DNA from: Campylobacterales bacterium
GTDB lineage: Bacteria; Campylobacterota; Campylobacteria; Campylobacterales; JALSKU01
Length of the DNA stretch: 46,689 nucleotides
Reading direction: 5' to 3'
Assembly: GCA_027038235.1 (NCBI GenBank)
Contig: JALVXV010000116.1
Coordinates: forward strand, 1 to 46,689
How positions within the stretch are numbered: the stretch's first letter is position 1; each line of letters starts with the position of its first letter. The notes beneath the pieces were generated by a model. It made no database searches, was not told the origin of the DNA, and saw nothing but the letters and a program-made list of their open reading frames with translations. Shown here in pieces: positions 1-8,562 of this stretch. The position numbers and the translations under genes were made by a program.

Positions 1-746
1 TTTTTAAATATTTTTATCATGATATTATTATATTGAGTTTGGTATTTTTGAAAGTCTAATTTTAATTGCTTATTTATATTGTGAGTATAGATTGTTACTT
101 TTATATTTGGAACCTTTGAAAATAGAGTTAAAATAGATTCATCTACATAATTATCGATTAAAATTATCTCTTTTTTTGCTGATTTTATAAGTTCATTTAT
201 AAATTTATAAGCATCAAAAATCTCTCCATCAAAAAATATGCCTTGAGTCTGTTTTTTATTTTTATCATTAAGAGCATTAAAAATTCTTTCAAAGTTTTTA
301 TCATGTAAATGAAGTCTATATTCCATTCTTTCAAATCTTTCAAAAATATGAGCATTACTTTGCATAAAATGTCTCATCTTGGTAAATGTTCGCATAATAG
401 ATAAGGTAACTTTGGTAGCAACATCACTTTTTAAAACAGTTGCCAACATATATACACCCTGTTCTGTAAAAGCCAATGGTAGTTTTCTCAATCCCATTTT
501 AGTAGAATTGGATGTCGCATTTTGCGATTTCCAAATTTCAAGCTCCTCTTTTGTAAACTGAAACATAAAATCTTGTGGGAATTTATCTATATTTCTTTTT
601 ACTTGTTCATTAATTCTTCTTGTTTCAACTTGATAAAGTTCAGCTAAATCTCTATCTAACATTACTTGCATACCACGAATATTATAAATTTTATTTTGAA
701 TATCATAATCAGCAAGTGTTGATTTAGGATTTAGATTATTTTTCAC
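1..746 (-). CDS. ORF6N-domain protein, C-terminus cut by window edge
   Basis: The minus-strand frame is open from a GTG at 744-746 to the left edge, so the C-terminus is missing. The N-terminal third reads IRGMQVMLDRDLAELYQVET, then RRINEQVKRN and FPQDFMFQFT, which is the ORF6N/KilA-N-like domain found in phage antirepressors and chromosomal relatives. The visible C-terminal part (KEIILIDNYVDESILTLFSK) resembles the phospholipase-D-like tail that often follows ORF6N in this family; that part is inferred from memory. The start GTG shares one base with the TAG stop of the methyltransferase remnant (TAGTG), so the two are probably translationally coupled. Residues 4-9 (NLNPKS) are encoded by two copies of the GATTTAG heptamer at 721-734. 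DNA binding is likely; the biological role is unknown. Confidence 0.8.
   Translation of the reverse strand, partial: MKNNLNPKSTLADYDIQNKIYNIRGMQVMLDRDLAELYQVETRRINEQVKRNIDKFPQDFMFQFTKEELEIWKSQNATSNSTKMGLRKLPLAFTEQGVYMLATVLKSDVATKVTLSIMRTFTKMRHFMQSNAHIFERFERMEYRLHLHDKNFERIFNALNDKNKKQTQGIFFDGEIFDAYKFINELIKSAKKEIILIDNYVDESILTLFSKVPNIKVTIYTHNINKQLKLDFQKYQTQYNNIMIKIFK
721..737. repeat. Heptamer array, 2 units of GATTTAG
   Basis: Two copies of GATTTAG (721-727, 728-734) plus ATT lie inside the first codons of the ORF6N gene. It is the same unit as in the arrays at 1184 and 21498. Two copies alone could be chance; the match to the other arrays makes it worth listing. Confidence 0.5.
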
Positions 747-1147
747 TACTGTAGCCTTTTGTTTTTGATTACAATTCGGGCATATATTTCTTTATCGTTG
801 ATTGTAAATCTTTTTCCATAGTTTGGATCATCTTCAATGTATCTATCTATTCCAAGTATTTTAAACTGAGCAGGATTGTATTGATTTAAAAAAGTAATAG
901 GTACTCCCATAGCACCTTTACAATCCATAGGAATTTCAGCAGTTTTGCTTACTTCAATAGCATCATAATTATCACATTTTGGATACTCTTTAGGAGTATA
1001 TTTTTTGTATAAAATTAAATCTTCTTGTCTTTTTGGTATGTTAAGATTTATATACCAAAAAGTTCTTGCAGTTTTATACATAGTTCCATCCGGCTCAATA
1101 TCTCCAAGCTGAGTATAAAATTCATCTTTTTTGCTATTTTTTGCCAT
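746..1147 (-). pseudogene. EcoRI-type adenine methyltransferase, internally deleted remnant
   Basis: The 133-residue product joins the extreme N-terminus of the EcoRI-like adenine-specific methyltransferase family (KKDEFYTQLGDIE, residues 6-18) directly to its C-terminal third (RTFWYINL, EDLILYKKYTPKEYPK, NYDAIEVSKT, MGVPITFL, then the terminal INDKEIYARIVIKNK). Full-length members are roughly 300 or more residues from memory. The middle, with the S-adenosylmethionine site and the NPPF-type catalytic motif, is absent, so it should not methylate DNA. The reading frame is kept across the junction near residue 19, pointing to an in-frame internal deletion, or less likely a small derived protein. 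An SD-like GGAG lies before the ATG, and the stop overlaps the ORF6N start. Confidence 0.75.
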
Positions 1148-1167
1148 CCCTTTGCTCCTTTAATATG

Positions 1168-1212
1168 GTTTAGGATCAAGAAACTAAATCCTAAATCCTA
1201 AATCCTAAAACC
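1168..1212. repeat. Heptamer array CTAAATC with inverted arm
   Basis: Three perfect CTAAATC units (1184-1204) and a fourth variant unit (1205-1211) run into the serB stop codon, whose TAG is the complement of CTA at 1205-1207. An inverted arm, GGTTTAGGAT at 1168-1177, faces ATCCTAAAACC, so a transcript could fold into a hairpin with a short loop. Confidence 0.85.
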
Positions 1213-1828
1213 TTATCTCTAAAATATTTCTTAAATCCTTCTCATCTATTACATGAGTTGCCTCTTTTTTTAGTATCTCATTTGCACAAAAGGCTACTTT
1301 TATTTTTGCATATTTAAACATTGAGAGATCATTAGCCCCATCACCTACTACCATGCAATCCTCTGGTGAGATTTGTAAAATACTTTGCAATCTTTTTAGC
1401 ATATCACCCTTGCTAAAGTTAAACATCATATCTCCGCCAACCTCTCCTGTTAGCACCCCATTTTTTTCATGCAATATGTTTGAAAAAGAGGCTTCATATC
1501 CTAAAATATCCTTTGCATAATCAGTAGCATTTCTAAAACCACCGCTAAATACTACAACCTTTAGCCCTCTTTTTTTCAACTCTTTTATACTCTCTTTTGC
1601 TCCATTTACAAAAGGGAGATTGTGGCAAATCTCATCAACCTTTTCTCTTTTTAGCCCCTTTAATAAAGCTACTCTTTGAATAAGACTCTCAAAAAAATCA
1701 AGCTCCCCTGCCATAGCTCTTTTTGTAATAGAAGAGACCCTATCCTCTATACCAAGCTCTTTAGCTAAAAAATCTATAGTCTCTCCATCCATTAGTGTAG
1801 AGTCAAAGTCAAACACACATAGTTTCAT
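1205..1828 (-). CDS. serB: Phosphoserine phosphatase
   Basis: This HAD-superfamily hydrolase (207 residues) removes phosphate from L-phosphoserine in the last step of serine synthesis. Motif I is FDFDST with nucleophile Asp7 and acid Asp9; VVFSGGFR is motif II and VGDGANDLSM is motif IV. The chosen ATG at 1826-1828 is preceded by GAAGGATTTTT, a good ribosome binding site; the frame stays open upstream to a TTG at 1876, but that extension is translated heptamer array and is unlikely to be real. E. coli SerB is longer because of an N-terminal regulatory domain absent here. The last codons and stop run into the CTAAATC array. It is divergent from the MetF-like gene. Confidence 0.93.
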   Translation of the reverse strand: MKLCVFDFDSTLMDGETIDFLAKELGIEDRVSSITKRAMAGELDFFESLIQRVALLKGLKREKVDEICHNLPFVNGAKESIKELKKRGLKVVVFSGGFRNATDYAKDILGYEASFSNILHEKNGVLTGEVGGDMMFNFSKGDMLKRLQSILQISPEDCMVVGDGANDLSMFKYAKIKVAFCANEILKKEATHVIDEKDLRNILEIRF

Positions 1829-1845
1829 AAAAATCCTTCGTATAA

Positions 1846-1887
1846 GGCTAAGAGCTAAAAATGCTCTAAGCTCCAAGCTCTAAGCTT
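1846..1887. repeat. Heptamer array GCTCTAA family with inverted arm
   Basis: GGCTAAGAGCT on one side and GCTCTAAGCTCCAAGCTCTAA on the other form degenerate 7-bp repeats in opposite orientation around a short A-rich centre, between the divergent serB and metF-like starts. On the minus strand it directly precedes the serB ribosome binding site. Confidence 0.8.
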
Positions 1888-1895
1888 ATATATGC

Positions 1896-1901
1896 TATAA
1901 T
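1896..1901 (+). promoter_or_regulatory. Putative -10 element for the MetF-like gene
   Basis: TGCTATAAT (TATAAT at 1896-1901, extended TG) lies 30 bases before the ATG at 1932, with no evident -35, as is usual in Campylobacterota. Confidence 0.6.
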
Positions 1902-1931
1902 ACTAAAAAATATTTAATAACTGGATTAAAG

Positions 1932-2849
1932 ATGGTAGAAAGCTTTATAAAGAGGTTGTATAGTGATAGTTTTTTAAGCTTAGAAGTTACACCTCCTCAT
2001 GCACCTTCGTTGGATAATATCATAGAGGATATAAAAAGATACAGATTAGATAAAATAGTCGATGGCTTTAGCACGACAGATAATCCTCTTGCTAGATTGA
2101 AGTATGATTCTATGTTTTCAGCTTTAAAGATACAACAAACATTTAAAAAAGCATGTATTACTACAATGAGCATGAGAGATAGAAATAAAATAGCTCTCCA
2201 ATCAGACCTCCTTGGCATGAATGACTTTGATCTAAGAGTTGTTTTAGCTCTTACAGGAGATCCAGCAAGATCAAGCGACCAGCCAAACACAAAGGCTGTC
2301 AATGAGGGAAGAAGTACACTTTTACTTGATATGATAAAGTGTTTTAATTCTGGTATTGATTATGCTGGAAAACCATTTAAAATCGCACCAAAAAAGATAT
2401 TTCCTTTTGCAGTGAGCAATGCCTATGCAAAAAATAGTAAAACTTTGTATAGAAATATGCTAAAAAAGCTCTCTAGTGGAGCAAATGCTATCATAACCCA
2501 GCCTGTTTATGATAAAGAGAATGCAAAAATGCTTTTGCAAATTTTTGAAGATGCAAAGAGAGATACCCAATTTTTAGAGAATGACCCTGTTTTGATACTT
2601 GGATTCTTTCCTATAACTAGACTTAGAACTGCACAATTTTTAAACTCTCATGTACCAGGTATTTATGTGCCTACCTATTGGATGGAAAAGCTATTAAAAG
2701 CAAAAGAGATCTCACCTCAAAAGGAGTTTGAAGAGGGGATAGAGCTAAGCAAAAAGACATTTGGTGAAATTTACAATACAAACAAAAAGGTACATCTAAT
2801 GTCAGCTAACCATTTTGAGATCATAAAAGAGGTAGTAGAAAGTTTTTAA
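1932..2849 (+). CDS. metF: Methylenetetrahydrofolate reductase family protein
   Basis: This 305-residue TIM-barrel flavoprotein should reduce 5,10-methylene-THF to 5-methyl-THF, the methyl donor for methionine synthesis. Family marks are SLEVTPPHAP near the N-terminus, the VVLALTGDPARSSD segment (compare LRGD/TGD in MetF), ITQPVYD around residue 200 with the QPVYD substrate-side motif, and LGFFPI. It is shorter and more divergent than E. coli MetF outside these motifs, which fits the branch I associate with Campylobacterota. The ATG has a GGATTAAAG ribosome-binding sequence just upstream. It stands alone on the plus strand and converges on cheW. A different role in one-carbon metabolism is possible. 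Confidence 0.8.
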   Translation: MVESFIKRLYSDSFLSLEVTPPHAPSLDNIIEDIKRYRLDKIVDGFSTTDNPLARLKYDSMFSALKIQQTFKKACITTMSMRDRNKIALQSDLLGMNDFDLRVVLALTGDPARSSDQPNTKAVNEGRSTLLLDMIKCFNSGIDYAGKPFKIAPKKIFPFAVSNAYAKNSKTLYRNMLKKLSSGANAIITQPVYDKENAKMLLQIFEDAKRDTQFLENDPVLILGFFPITRLRTAQFLNSHVPGIYVPTYWMEKLLKAKEISPQKEFEEGIELSKKTFGEIYNTNKKVHLMSANHFEIIKEVVESF

Positions 2850-2851
2850 TA

Positions 2852-2883
2852 GTTGCTAAACTTTCAAAATAAAGCCTAGCAAC
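2852..2883. other. Hairpin between convergent metF-like gene and cheW
   Basis: GTTGCTA (2852-2858) pairs perfectly with TAGCAAC (2877-2883), with an inner CTTT/AAAG. There is no U-tract on either strand, so it is not a classical intrinsic terminator, but its position just past the plus-strand stop suggests an RNA 3'-end structure. The rest of 2850-3004 shows nothing convincing. Confidence 0.4.
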
Positions 2884-3004
2884 CACCTATCTAAATCCAA
2901 AAAAATTTCGACCTAATGCCAACTTTCAACTTTTTTAAAAAACTCAAATCTTTAGGCATAAGTAGTACTACAACAAACTCTATTGCAAAATTTGGGCTAA
3001 AAAG

Positions 3005-3511
3005 TTAAAAATCCCTTTTCAATAAAGCATTGACATTTAAAATAGTTATGATACTATCTTCCATCTTTCCAATACCAAAGATCATGTTGTTGCTATTTTC
3101 ATCTTTATTAAAGGTCTCTGGAGGAGTTTCTATATCAGACTGATTTATTCTAATAGCCTTTGTAAGTCTATCGATAACAAATCCTGCCTCATTATTTTCT
3201 GTCTTTATTACAATATATCTGGTCTCCTCATTTTGAGATACTGATGGAAGTCCAAATTTTCTTCTAAGATCTATCAAAGGCAAAATACTCCCTCTTAGAT
3301 TGAAAACTCCCAACACATAATCAGGCACACTAGGAACCTTTGTGCACTCTATTGGTTTTATAATCTCTTGAATATTTAAAATAGGAACAGCCAACTCCTC
3401 ATTGCCGACTATAAAGCCGACAAGTTGCATTATATCTTCACTCTCTTTTTTATCATCACTATTTTGTTGCTTTTGTTGCTTTTGCAAAATTGATTTTAAC
3501 TTTTCACTCAT
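3005..3511 (-). CDS. cheW: Chemotaxis coupling protein CheW
   Basis: CheW (168 residues) links chemoreceptors to the CheA kinase in the cytoplasmic arrays. A CheW/SH3-like domain covers about residues 27-165, with FIVGNEELAVPILNIQEII, VPDYVLGVFNLRGSILPLID and IKTENNEAGFVIDRL. The first 25 residues are polar and Gln/Lys-rich, probably flexible. It is the last gene of the greA-to-cheW run, 3 bases after cheA. Confidence 0.95.
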   Translation of the reverse strand: MSEKLKSILQKQQKQQNSDDKKESEDIMQLVGFIVGNEELAVPILNIQEIIKPIECTKVPSVPDYVLGVFNLRGSILPLIDLRRKFGLPSVSQNEETRYIVIKTENNEAGFVIDRLTKAIRINQSDIETPPETFNKDENSNNMIFGIGKMEDSIITILNVNALLKRDF

Positions 3512-3514
3512 TTT

Positions 3515-5854
3515 CTACTCCATAGGAAATTTTAAATTTTTCTTAACAACATTTGCCAAATACTCTAATGAGTAAGGCTTAGTTATATACTCTGTCATTC
3601 CTACTTCCACACCTCTCATCCTGTCAGATTTTGAAGTTCTTGATGTTACAGCTACCAAAGGAAGATACTTATATCTTGAATACTTTCTGATCTCACCAGC
3701 TAGAGTATATCCATCCATTCTAGGCATCTCTATATCTATTAGAACTATATCAAAGTTTTTATCACCAGATTTTAACATTTGTAGTGCTTCAACTCCATTG
3801 GTTGCCTCAGTAATATTGACACCTAGTGGTGCTAATGCTTTTTGCATAATAGTTCTATCGGTTTTACTATCATCAACTATCAAAATATTATAATCACTAG
3901 GCTCTTTTTTAACACTCTCTATCTGCTTTTCATCCACTTTTTTGATGCTACCTTTTGTCTCTTTTGCCAACTCCATCAATGCCCCAACATCAACTATGAG
4001 AGTTACTCTACCATCACCTCTTATTGTAGCACCAGCAATTCCTTTGATACCTTGTAGATAATCCCCTAAGGATTTGATAACTATCTCCTCTTGTCCAACC
4101 AAAGTATCTACTATGACACCAAGTTTTGATTCTGCTAGTGCGATAACTACGATATAGAGATTTTCACCACCATCAAAGACCTCCTCTATACCAAAAACAT
4201 CAGAAAGCCTTACAAGTGGAAGTATCTCCTCTCTTAGTCTTAGTACATCTTTGCCCTCAATAGAGTAAATCTCTTCGGCAGGAACTCTAACAGTTTCCAA
4301 GACAGATGATAGTGGTATAGCAAAATACTCCTCTTGTGCTCCTACTAAAAGTGCTTGAATAATTGCTAAAGTTAGAGGTATCTTTAGTTTTATTACTGTA
4401 CCTTTTCCCTTCTCGCTATCTATATCTATGATACCATTTAATTTTTCTATATTGGTCTTAACAACATCCATTCCTACCCCACGACCAGAAACATTTGTTA
4501 CTGATGCTGCAGTAGAAAATCCGGGCTTAAATATAAGTCCAAATGCCTCTTTTTCACTTAGACCATCAGCCTCTCTCTCAGTTATAATCCCCTTCTCCAA
4601 TGACTTTTGAATAAGCATATCAGCATCAAGACCCTTACCATCATCGACTATCTCTATGACTATTGAGTTACCCTCATTATAAGCTTTTAACTCTATAGTG
4701 CCATATTCAGGTTTTCCCATAGCTACCCTAGTCTTAGCATCTTCTATACCATGATCACAAGAGTTTCTTATAATATGTACAAGCGGATCTCCTATCTCCT
4801 CTATGATAGACTTATCAAGCTCTGTCTCCTCGCCTGAGATTTTAAGCTCTATATTTTTACCAAGTTCTCGTGAGAGATCTCTTACCATTCTTGGAAATTT
4901 ATTGAAAACTTTTGCTATTGGTAGCATTCTTGTTTTCATAACTGCTATTTGCAAATCAGTTGTAACTATTGAGACTGAAGAGACTACTTGATTTAACTCT
5001 TCTAAAAATTTCTCACCCTCATATCTCTCTTCGACATCATCATATATCTTAAGTAGTCTATTTTTACCAAGCACCAACTCACCTATAAGATTCATTAGAT
5101 GATCAAGTCTTTTTACCTCTACTCTTATGGTCTGCTCTAATGTACTGCCGCTACTCTTTTTAATAGGTGCAGCACTACTTTTTCTAGCAGGTGTCGATGC
5201 TTTAGCTGGTGAAGATTTTTTCTCTGGCTCTTTTTGAGTCTCTTTTTTAGCTTGAGGTTTTTTATCCTTTTTCTTTTTCTTCTTCTCCTCTCTTTTTTCT
5301 TGTAAAAGTCTCTCTATCTCAGCCTCTACCTCTTCGTCACTCATGTTTGAATAGTCTGGCTCCTCTTCAGGCTCATTTGAAGTTTCATCCTCTTGATTTG
5401 CACTATCCTCTTGCTCCTCTTGCTCTTGATTGGATGATATAGAGCTCTCACTCTCAACCTCTTCACCTTTTGATATAGCATCAAGTCTTTTACAAATAGG
5501 CTTAATATCTATCTCATCATTTTCATCACTACCTGTATCTCTAACACTATATAAAAGAGCTTTCATCATATCAATTGACTCTAAAACTGTATCCATAACC
5601 AAAGGGGTGATGCTAAGCTCACCCTTTCTAGCTTTATTAAGCACATCCTCCATATGATGAGTAAGCTCTGTTAGTGTATCGAGATTTAAAAAAGAGCTTG
5701 AACCTTTTATGGTATGGGCTACTCTAAATATAGAGTTTAAAAGCTCTAAATCTTCAGGATTATTTTCTAGTTCAACTAGATCCTGATCAAGTTGCTCAAT
5801 AAGCTCAAATGCTTCTATTAAAAAGTCTTCTAATATTTCTTGCATATCATCCAT
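3515..5854 (-). CDS. cheA: Chemotaxis histidine kinase CheA with fused receiver domain
   Basis: CheA autophosphorylates in response to receptor signals and phosphorylates CheY. Order of domains in 779 residues: HPt (about 1-110) with phospho-acceptor His47 in VAHTIKGSS; a highly charged Glu- then Lys-rich linker (about 130-235) where a P2 domain would be; dimerisation domain (about 238-310); ATPase with N box HIIRNSCDHG (360-369), DDGKGLD (404-410) and GRGVGMDVV (457-465); a CheW-like domain (about 495-630); and a C-terminal receiver (about 655-775) with acidic pair at 661-662, phospho-acceptor Asp707 and Lys759. The receiver fusion is characteristic of Campylobacterota CheA. The start overlaps the cheV stop by one base. 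Confidence 0.97.
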   Translation of the reverse strand: MDDMQEILEDFLIEAFELIEQLDQDLVELENNPEDLELLNSIFRVAHTIKGSSSFLNLDTLTELTHHMEDVLNKARKGELSITPLVMDTVLESIDMMKALLYSVRDTGSDENDEIDIKPICKRLDAISKGEEVESESSISSNQEQEEQEDSANQEDETSNEPEEEPDYSNMSDEEVEAEIERLLQEKREEKKKKKKDKKPQAKKETQKEPEKKSSPAKASTPARKSSAAPIKKSSGSTLEQTIRVEVKRLDHLMNLIGELVLGKNRLLKIYDDVEERYEGEKFLEELNQVVSSVSIVTTDLQIAVMKTRMLPIAKVFNKFPRMVRDLSRELGKNIELKISGEETELDKSIIEEIGDPLVHIIRNSCDHGIEDAKTRVAMGKPEYGTIELKAYNEGNSIVIEIVDDGKGLDADMLIQKSLEKGIITEREADGLSEKEAFGLIFKPGFSTAASVTNVSGRGVGMDVVKTNIEKLNGIIDIDSEKGKGTVIKLKIPLTLAIIQALLVGAQEEYFAIPLSSVLETVRVPAEEIYSIEGKDVLRLREEILPLVRLSDVFGIEEVFDGGENLYIVVIALAESKLGVIVDTLVGQEEIVIKSLGDYLQGIKGIAGATIRGDGRVTLIVDVGALMELAKETKGSIKKVDEKQIESVKKEPSDYNILIVDDSKTDRTIMQKALAPLGVNITEATNGVEALQMLKSGDKNFDIVLIDIEMPRMDGYTLAGEIRKYSRYKYLPLVAVTSRTSKSDRMRGVEVGMTEYITKPYSLEYLANVVKKNLKFPME

Positions 5855-6810
5855 TACACTTCCTTACTATCATTGATATGAGATTTGACAACTCTTGCTA
5901 TTTCACTATAGAACTCTGGAGCATCAAATTTGGTCAAATATGCCTCTCCACCAGCCTCTTTACCTCTAATTTCACTAAAATGATCACTAATAGAGGAGTT
6001 AAATATAAGTGGAATATTGGCAAATCTCTCATCCTCTTTTATTTTTGAGGCAAAATGAAATCCATCCATTTGTGGCATTTCTACATCACTTATGATAACT
6101 TTTAACTCCTTTTTAATATCCTCTCCATATATCTTATACAACTCTTCAAGCTTCTCTAGTGCATTTATACCATCTTTTGCCTCTATTGGCTTCATTCCCA
6201 TTTTAGTAAGTGCCTCTTTCATCAATTTCCTAGCAGTACTACTATCATCAACTACCAAAGCAGAGCCGCCTAGCTTTTGTATCAAGCTATCTTCTAGGTT
6301 AATATTGGGTTGATAGATACCAAGCTCCTCCATGATAGTTTCAAGATCAAGTATCAAAAGTACCTCATCATTTTCTATCCTTGTAACCCCTGTTATTTGG
6401 GCTTTATCAAGTACACCACTACCTGTAGAAAAACTGGCTGATTCTATATCTTTCCAACTAATTCTTCTTATTCTCTTTGCCTCATGAACTATAAAGCCTA
6501 TAAGCATAGAGTTAAACTCTGCTATTAAAACTCTAGGCTTTATATCTATATCCTCTGGAACATCTATACCCATCCACTTTGCAAGATTGATAACAGGTAT
6601 AACAACACCCCTAAGATCAAAAATCCCCTCTACAAAATCTGGAACATTTGGGATCTCTGTTATATTTGGTATCTTGATTATCTCTCTTACCTTGACAACA
6701 TTAACTCCATAAATACCCTCATATACTTTATCACCATCTTTTTTAAATATACGAAAGTCAACAAGCTCCATCTCATTGGAGCCTACTTGCAATACATCTT
6801 GTTTGTTCAT
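5854..6810 (-). CDS. cheV: Chemotaxis protein CheV
   Basis: CheV (318 residues) joins a CheW-like coupling domain (about 15-165) to a receiver domain (about 182-312). The receiver has VVDDSS (acidic pair 188-189), phospho-acceptor Asp242 in SDVEMPQMDG and Lys294 in TKFD, so it should be phosphorylatable by CheA, possibly as a phosphate sink or adaptation switch. The start codon shares its A with the preceding stop and the end overlaps the cheA start by one base, so cheV-cheA are translationally coupled. Confidence 0.95.
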   Translation of the reverse strand: MNKQDVLQVGSNEMELVDFRIFKKDGDKVYEGIYGVNVVKVREIIKIPNITEIPNVPDFVEGIFDLRGVVIPVINLAKWMGIDVPEDIDIKPRVLIAEFNSMLIGFIVHEAKRIRRISWKDIESASFSTGSGVLDKAQITGVTRIENDEVLLILDLETIMEELGIYQPNINLEDSLIQKLGGSALVVDDSSTARKLMKEALTKMGMKPIEAKDGINALEKLEELYKIYGEDIKKELKVIISDVEMPQMDGFHFASKIKEDERFANIPLIFNSSISDHFSEIRGKEAGGEAYLTKFDAPEFYSEIARVVKSHINDSKEV

Positions 6811-7556
6811 TATCTATTTTCTCCTTTATCCAAGGCAAATTGTACTTTTTTAAAACTTAAATGAGATTGTACAATAATAAAACTTTTATTGCATGCAAAA
6901 GATGAAATATTGATATATTTTCTATCTTTTTTAAGCTCTATCTCTCTACCTTGGTGAAAATGCCCCTCTATAATAACTTTTATATCACTCTTTAGAAGCT
7001 TATCTATCCGTTTTGATACAATATTTTCAAAGTTATCAATATCTCTACATAATATTTTACTATATTGCATATCTAAAATTCTCTTAGATATATAGCCATT
7101 TAAAATATTATCAACAAACGAGATAGATGATAAAAAGAGCTTTGATCTTATTATTGTTGTATATAAAATATAAGAAAAAGGTGTAGCTTTATCACCATGC
7201 AAGAGTAAAACTTTATCATGATTTAGACTAAAAAGTGTAGGCTGATTGCTATATGAAAAAATTTTTACTCTAGGAAAGAGTTTTTTTAGATTAAAGTCAT
7301 GATTTCCTTCAAAATAGAAGGTTTCAACTCTTTTGGATATCTCATTTATCAAATCTATATATTTTTGATTTGCTTTTTGTGTATATTTTACCCCTCCAAT
7401 AAGAAGATCAAATATATCTCCCATTAAAAAGAGTTGAGTAGGCTTTAAAATGTTGTCTCTAATTTGCTCTAAAAATGAGTAAAATTCATCTCTATTTTTA
7501 TTTACATGGGCATCAGCTACTAAAAAAGCACCCTCCTTTATGATATTATGGGACAT
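6810..7556 (-). CDS. LpxH-like UDP-2,3-diacylglucosamine diphosphatase / metallophosphoesterase
   Basis: A calcineurin-like metallophosphoesterase of about 248 residues. Metal ligands are VADAHVN (DxH, with Ala-Asp-Ala where SDLH is usual), FLMGDIFD, FEGNHDFNL, LLLHGD and IIEGHFHQG. The size and the GD-D/GNHD/HGD/GHFH series fit the LpxH/YbbF group, which cleaves UDP-2,3-diacylglucosamine in lipid A synthesis; lpxB lies just upstream of this operon and lpxA, fabZ elsewhere in the window. ATG at 7554-7556 is preferred to the in-frame TTG at 7562; both overlap the argC end. The upstream site is weak (GGAATACC), so translation may depend on coupling to argC. Confidence 0.72.
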   Translation of the reverse strand: MSHNIIKEGAFLVADAHVNKNRDEFYSFLEQIRDNILKPTQLFLMGDIFDLLIGGVKYTQKANQKYIDLINEISKRVETFYFEGNHDFNLKKLFPRVKIFSYSNQPTLFSLNHDKVLLLHGDKATPFSYILYTTIIRSKLFLSSISFVDNILNGYISKRILDMQYSKILCRDIDNFENIVSKRIDKLLKSDIKVIIEGHFHQGREIELKKDRKYINISSFACNKSFIIVQSHLSFKKVQFALDKGENR

Positions 7557-8562
7557 AAGCAATAGTAGGTATTCCTAAATCTTCTTCAAAGCCACTCATT
7601 ATATTGGCATTGACTACTGCTGCTGAGGATGAGCCTTTTAAGATATTATCTATGGTTGAACAGATATATAAATTTGAGTTAGATTTTTTAGCAAATATAT
7701 CACAAAAATTTGTCCCACCAACACCCTTTATAGTAACAGGCTTATCAAAAACTCTTATAAATTTCTCATCTTTGTAAAACTCTTTTAAATATTCTAAAGG
7801 ATCAATATCCTCTTTTAATTTGCAATAAATATCACACATTTCTCCTCTAATTAGTGGCAAAAGATGAGGAACAAAATTTATATCATACTCTACTCCTTTA
7901 GAGATGATTTTCATCTTCTCTTTTATCTCAGGCTCATGTCTATGGCTTAGAGGGTTATAAGCAGATACATTTTCATCTATAAAGACAAAGTGAGTTTTAT
8001 CACTACACTTTTTACCAGCTCCACTAACTCCACTTTTTGCATCGATAAATATAGGATAACTCTCATCAATGTATTTACAAAATGGTAAAAGACCAAGCAG
8101 GGTAGCTGTAGGATAACACCCTGGATTGGCTACAAGTTTTGCTCTTTTAATATCATCTCTAAAAAACTCTGGAAGTCCATAAACTGCCCTACTTAAGTGC
8201 TCTTTATCTTGATGAGTGCAGTAATACCTCTCATAAGTTTCAAGTTCAAGTCTATAATCAGCTGAAAGATCTACTACCTTTACACCAAGATCAAGTAACT
8301 CTTTTGCAAAACCCATAGCACTCTTGTGAGGCAGAGCTAAAAATGCTAAACTAGCACACTTAGCTATCTCTTTAGCATCACCTTTTTTTATATCTATATC
8401 AACAACACTCTTTAAAGCAGGATAGAGTTCACTTAAACTCATTCCACCTTCACTATTGGCAACATACTTTAGCCTAAAGTTTGGATGATTTATAATGATC
8501 TTTATAAGTTCAAGCCCAGTAAATCCACTAGCACCTACAATTGCAACATCTATCTTTTTCAT
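7546..8562 (-). CDS. argC: N-acetyl-gamma-glutamyl-phosphate reductase
   Basis: ArgC (338 residues) makes N-acetylglutamate semialdehyde, the third step of arginine synthesis, using NADPH. The N-terminal nucleotide-binding motif is IVGASGFTGLEL and the catalytic Cys149 sits in ANPGCYPT; FVPHLLPLIRG and the closing GTNFCDIF follow the family. Its ATG overlaps the greA stop by four bases (ATGA), and its end overlaps the next gene. It has the usual full length. Confidence 0.96.
   Translation of the reverse strand: MKKIDVAIVGASGFTGLELIKIIINHPNFRLKYVANSEGGMSLSELYPALKSVVDIDIKKGDAKEIAKCASLAFLALPHKSAMGFAKELLDLGVKVVDLSADYRLELETYERYYCTHQDKEHLSRAVYGLPEFFRDDIKRAKLVANPGCYPTATLLGLLPFCKYIDESYPIFIDAKSGVSGAGKKCSDKTHFVFIDENVSAYNPLSHRHEPEIKEKMKIISKGVEYDINFVPHLLPLIRGEMCDIYCKLKEDIDPLEYLKEFYKDEKFIRVFDKPVTIKGVGGTNFCDIFAKKSNSNLYICSTIDNILKGSSSAAVVNANIMSGFEEDLGIPTIAYVP

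Noticed and set aside
1829..1876. N-terminal extension of serB to TTG 1876
   Set aside because: The added residues are translated heptamer array, and a strong ribosome site precedes the internal ATG.
2916..3008. 30-codon ORF after the metF-like gene (starts MPTFNFFKKLKS)
   Set aside because: No ribosome site, overlaps the cheW end on the other strand, and matches no family I know. It may be a remnant but cannot be supported.
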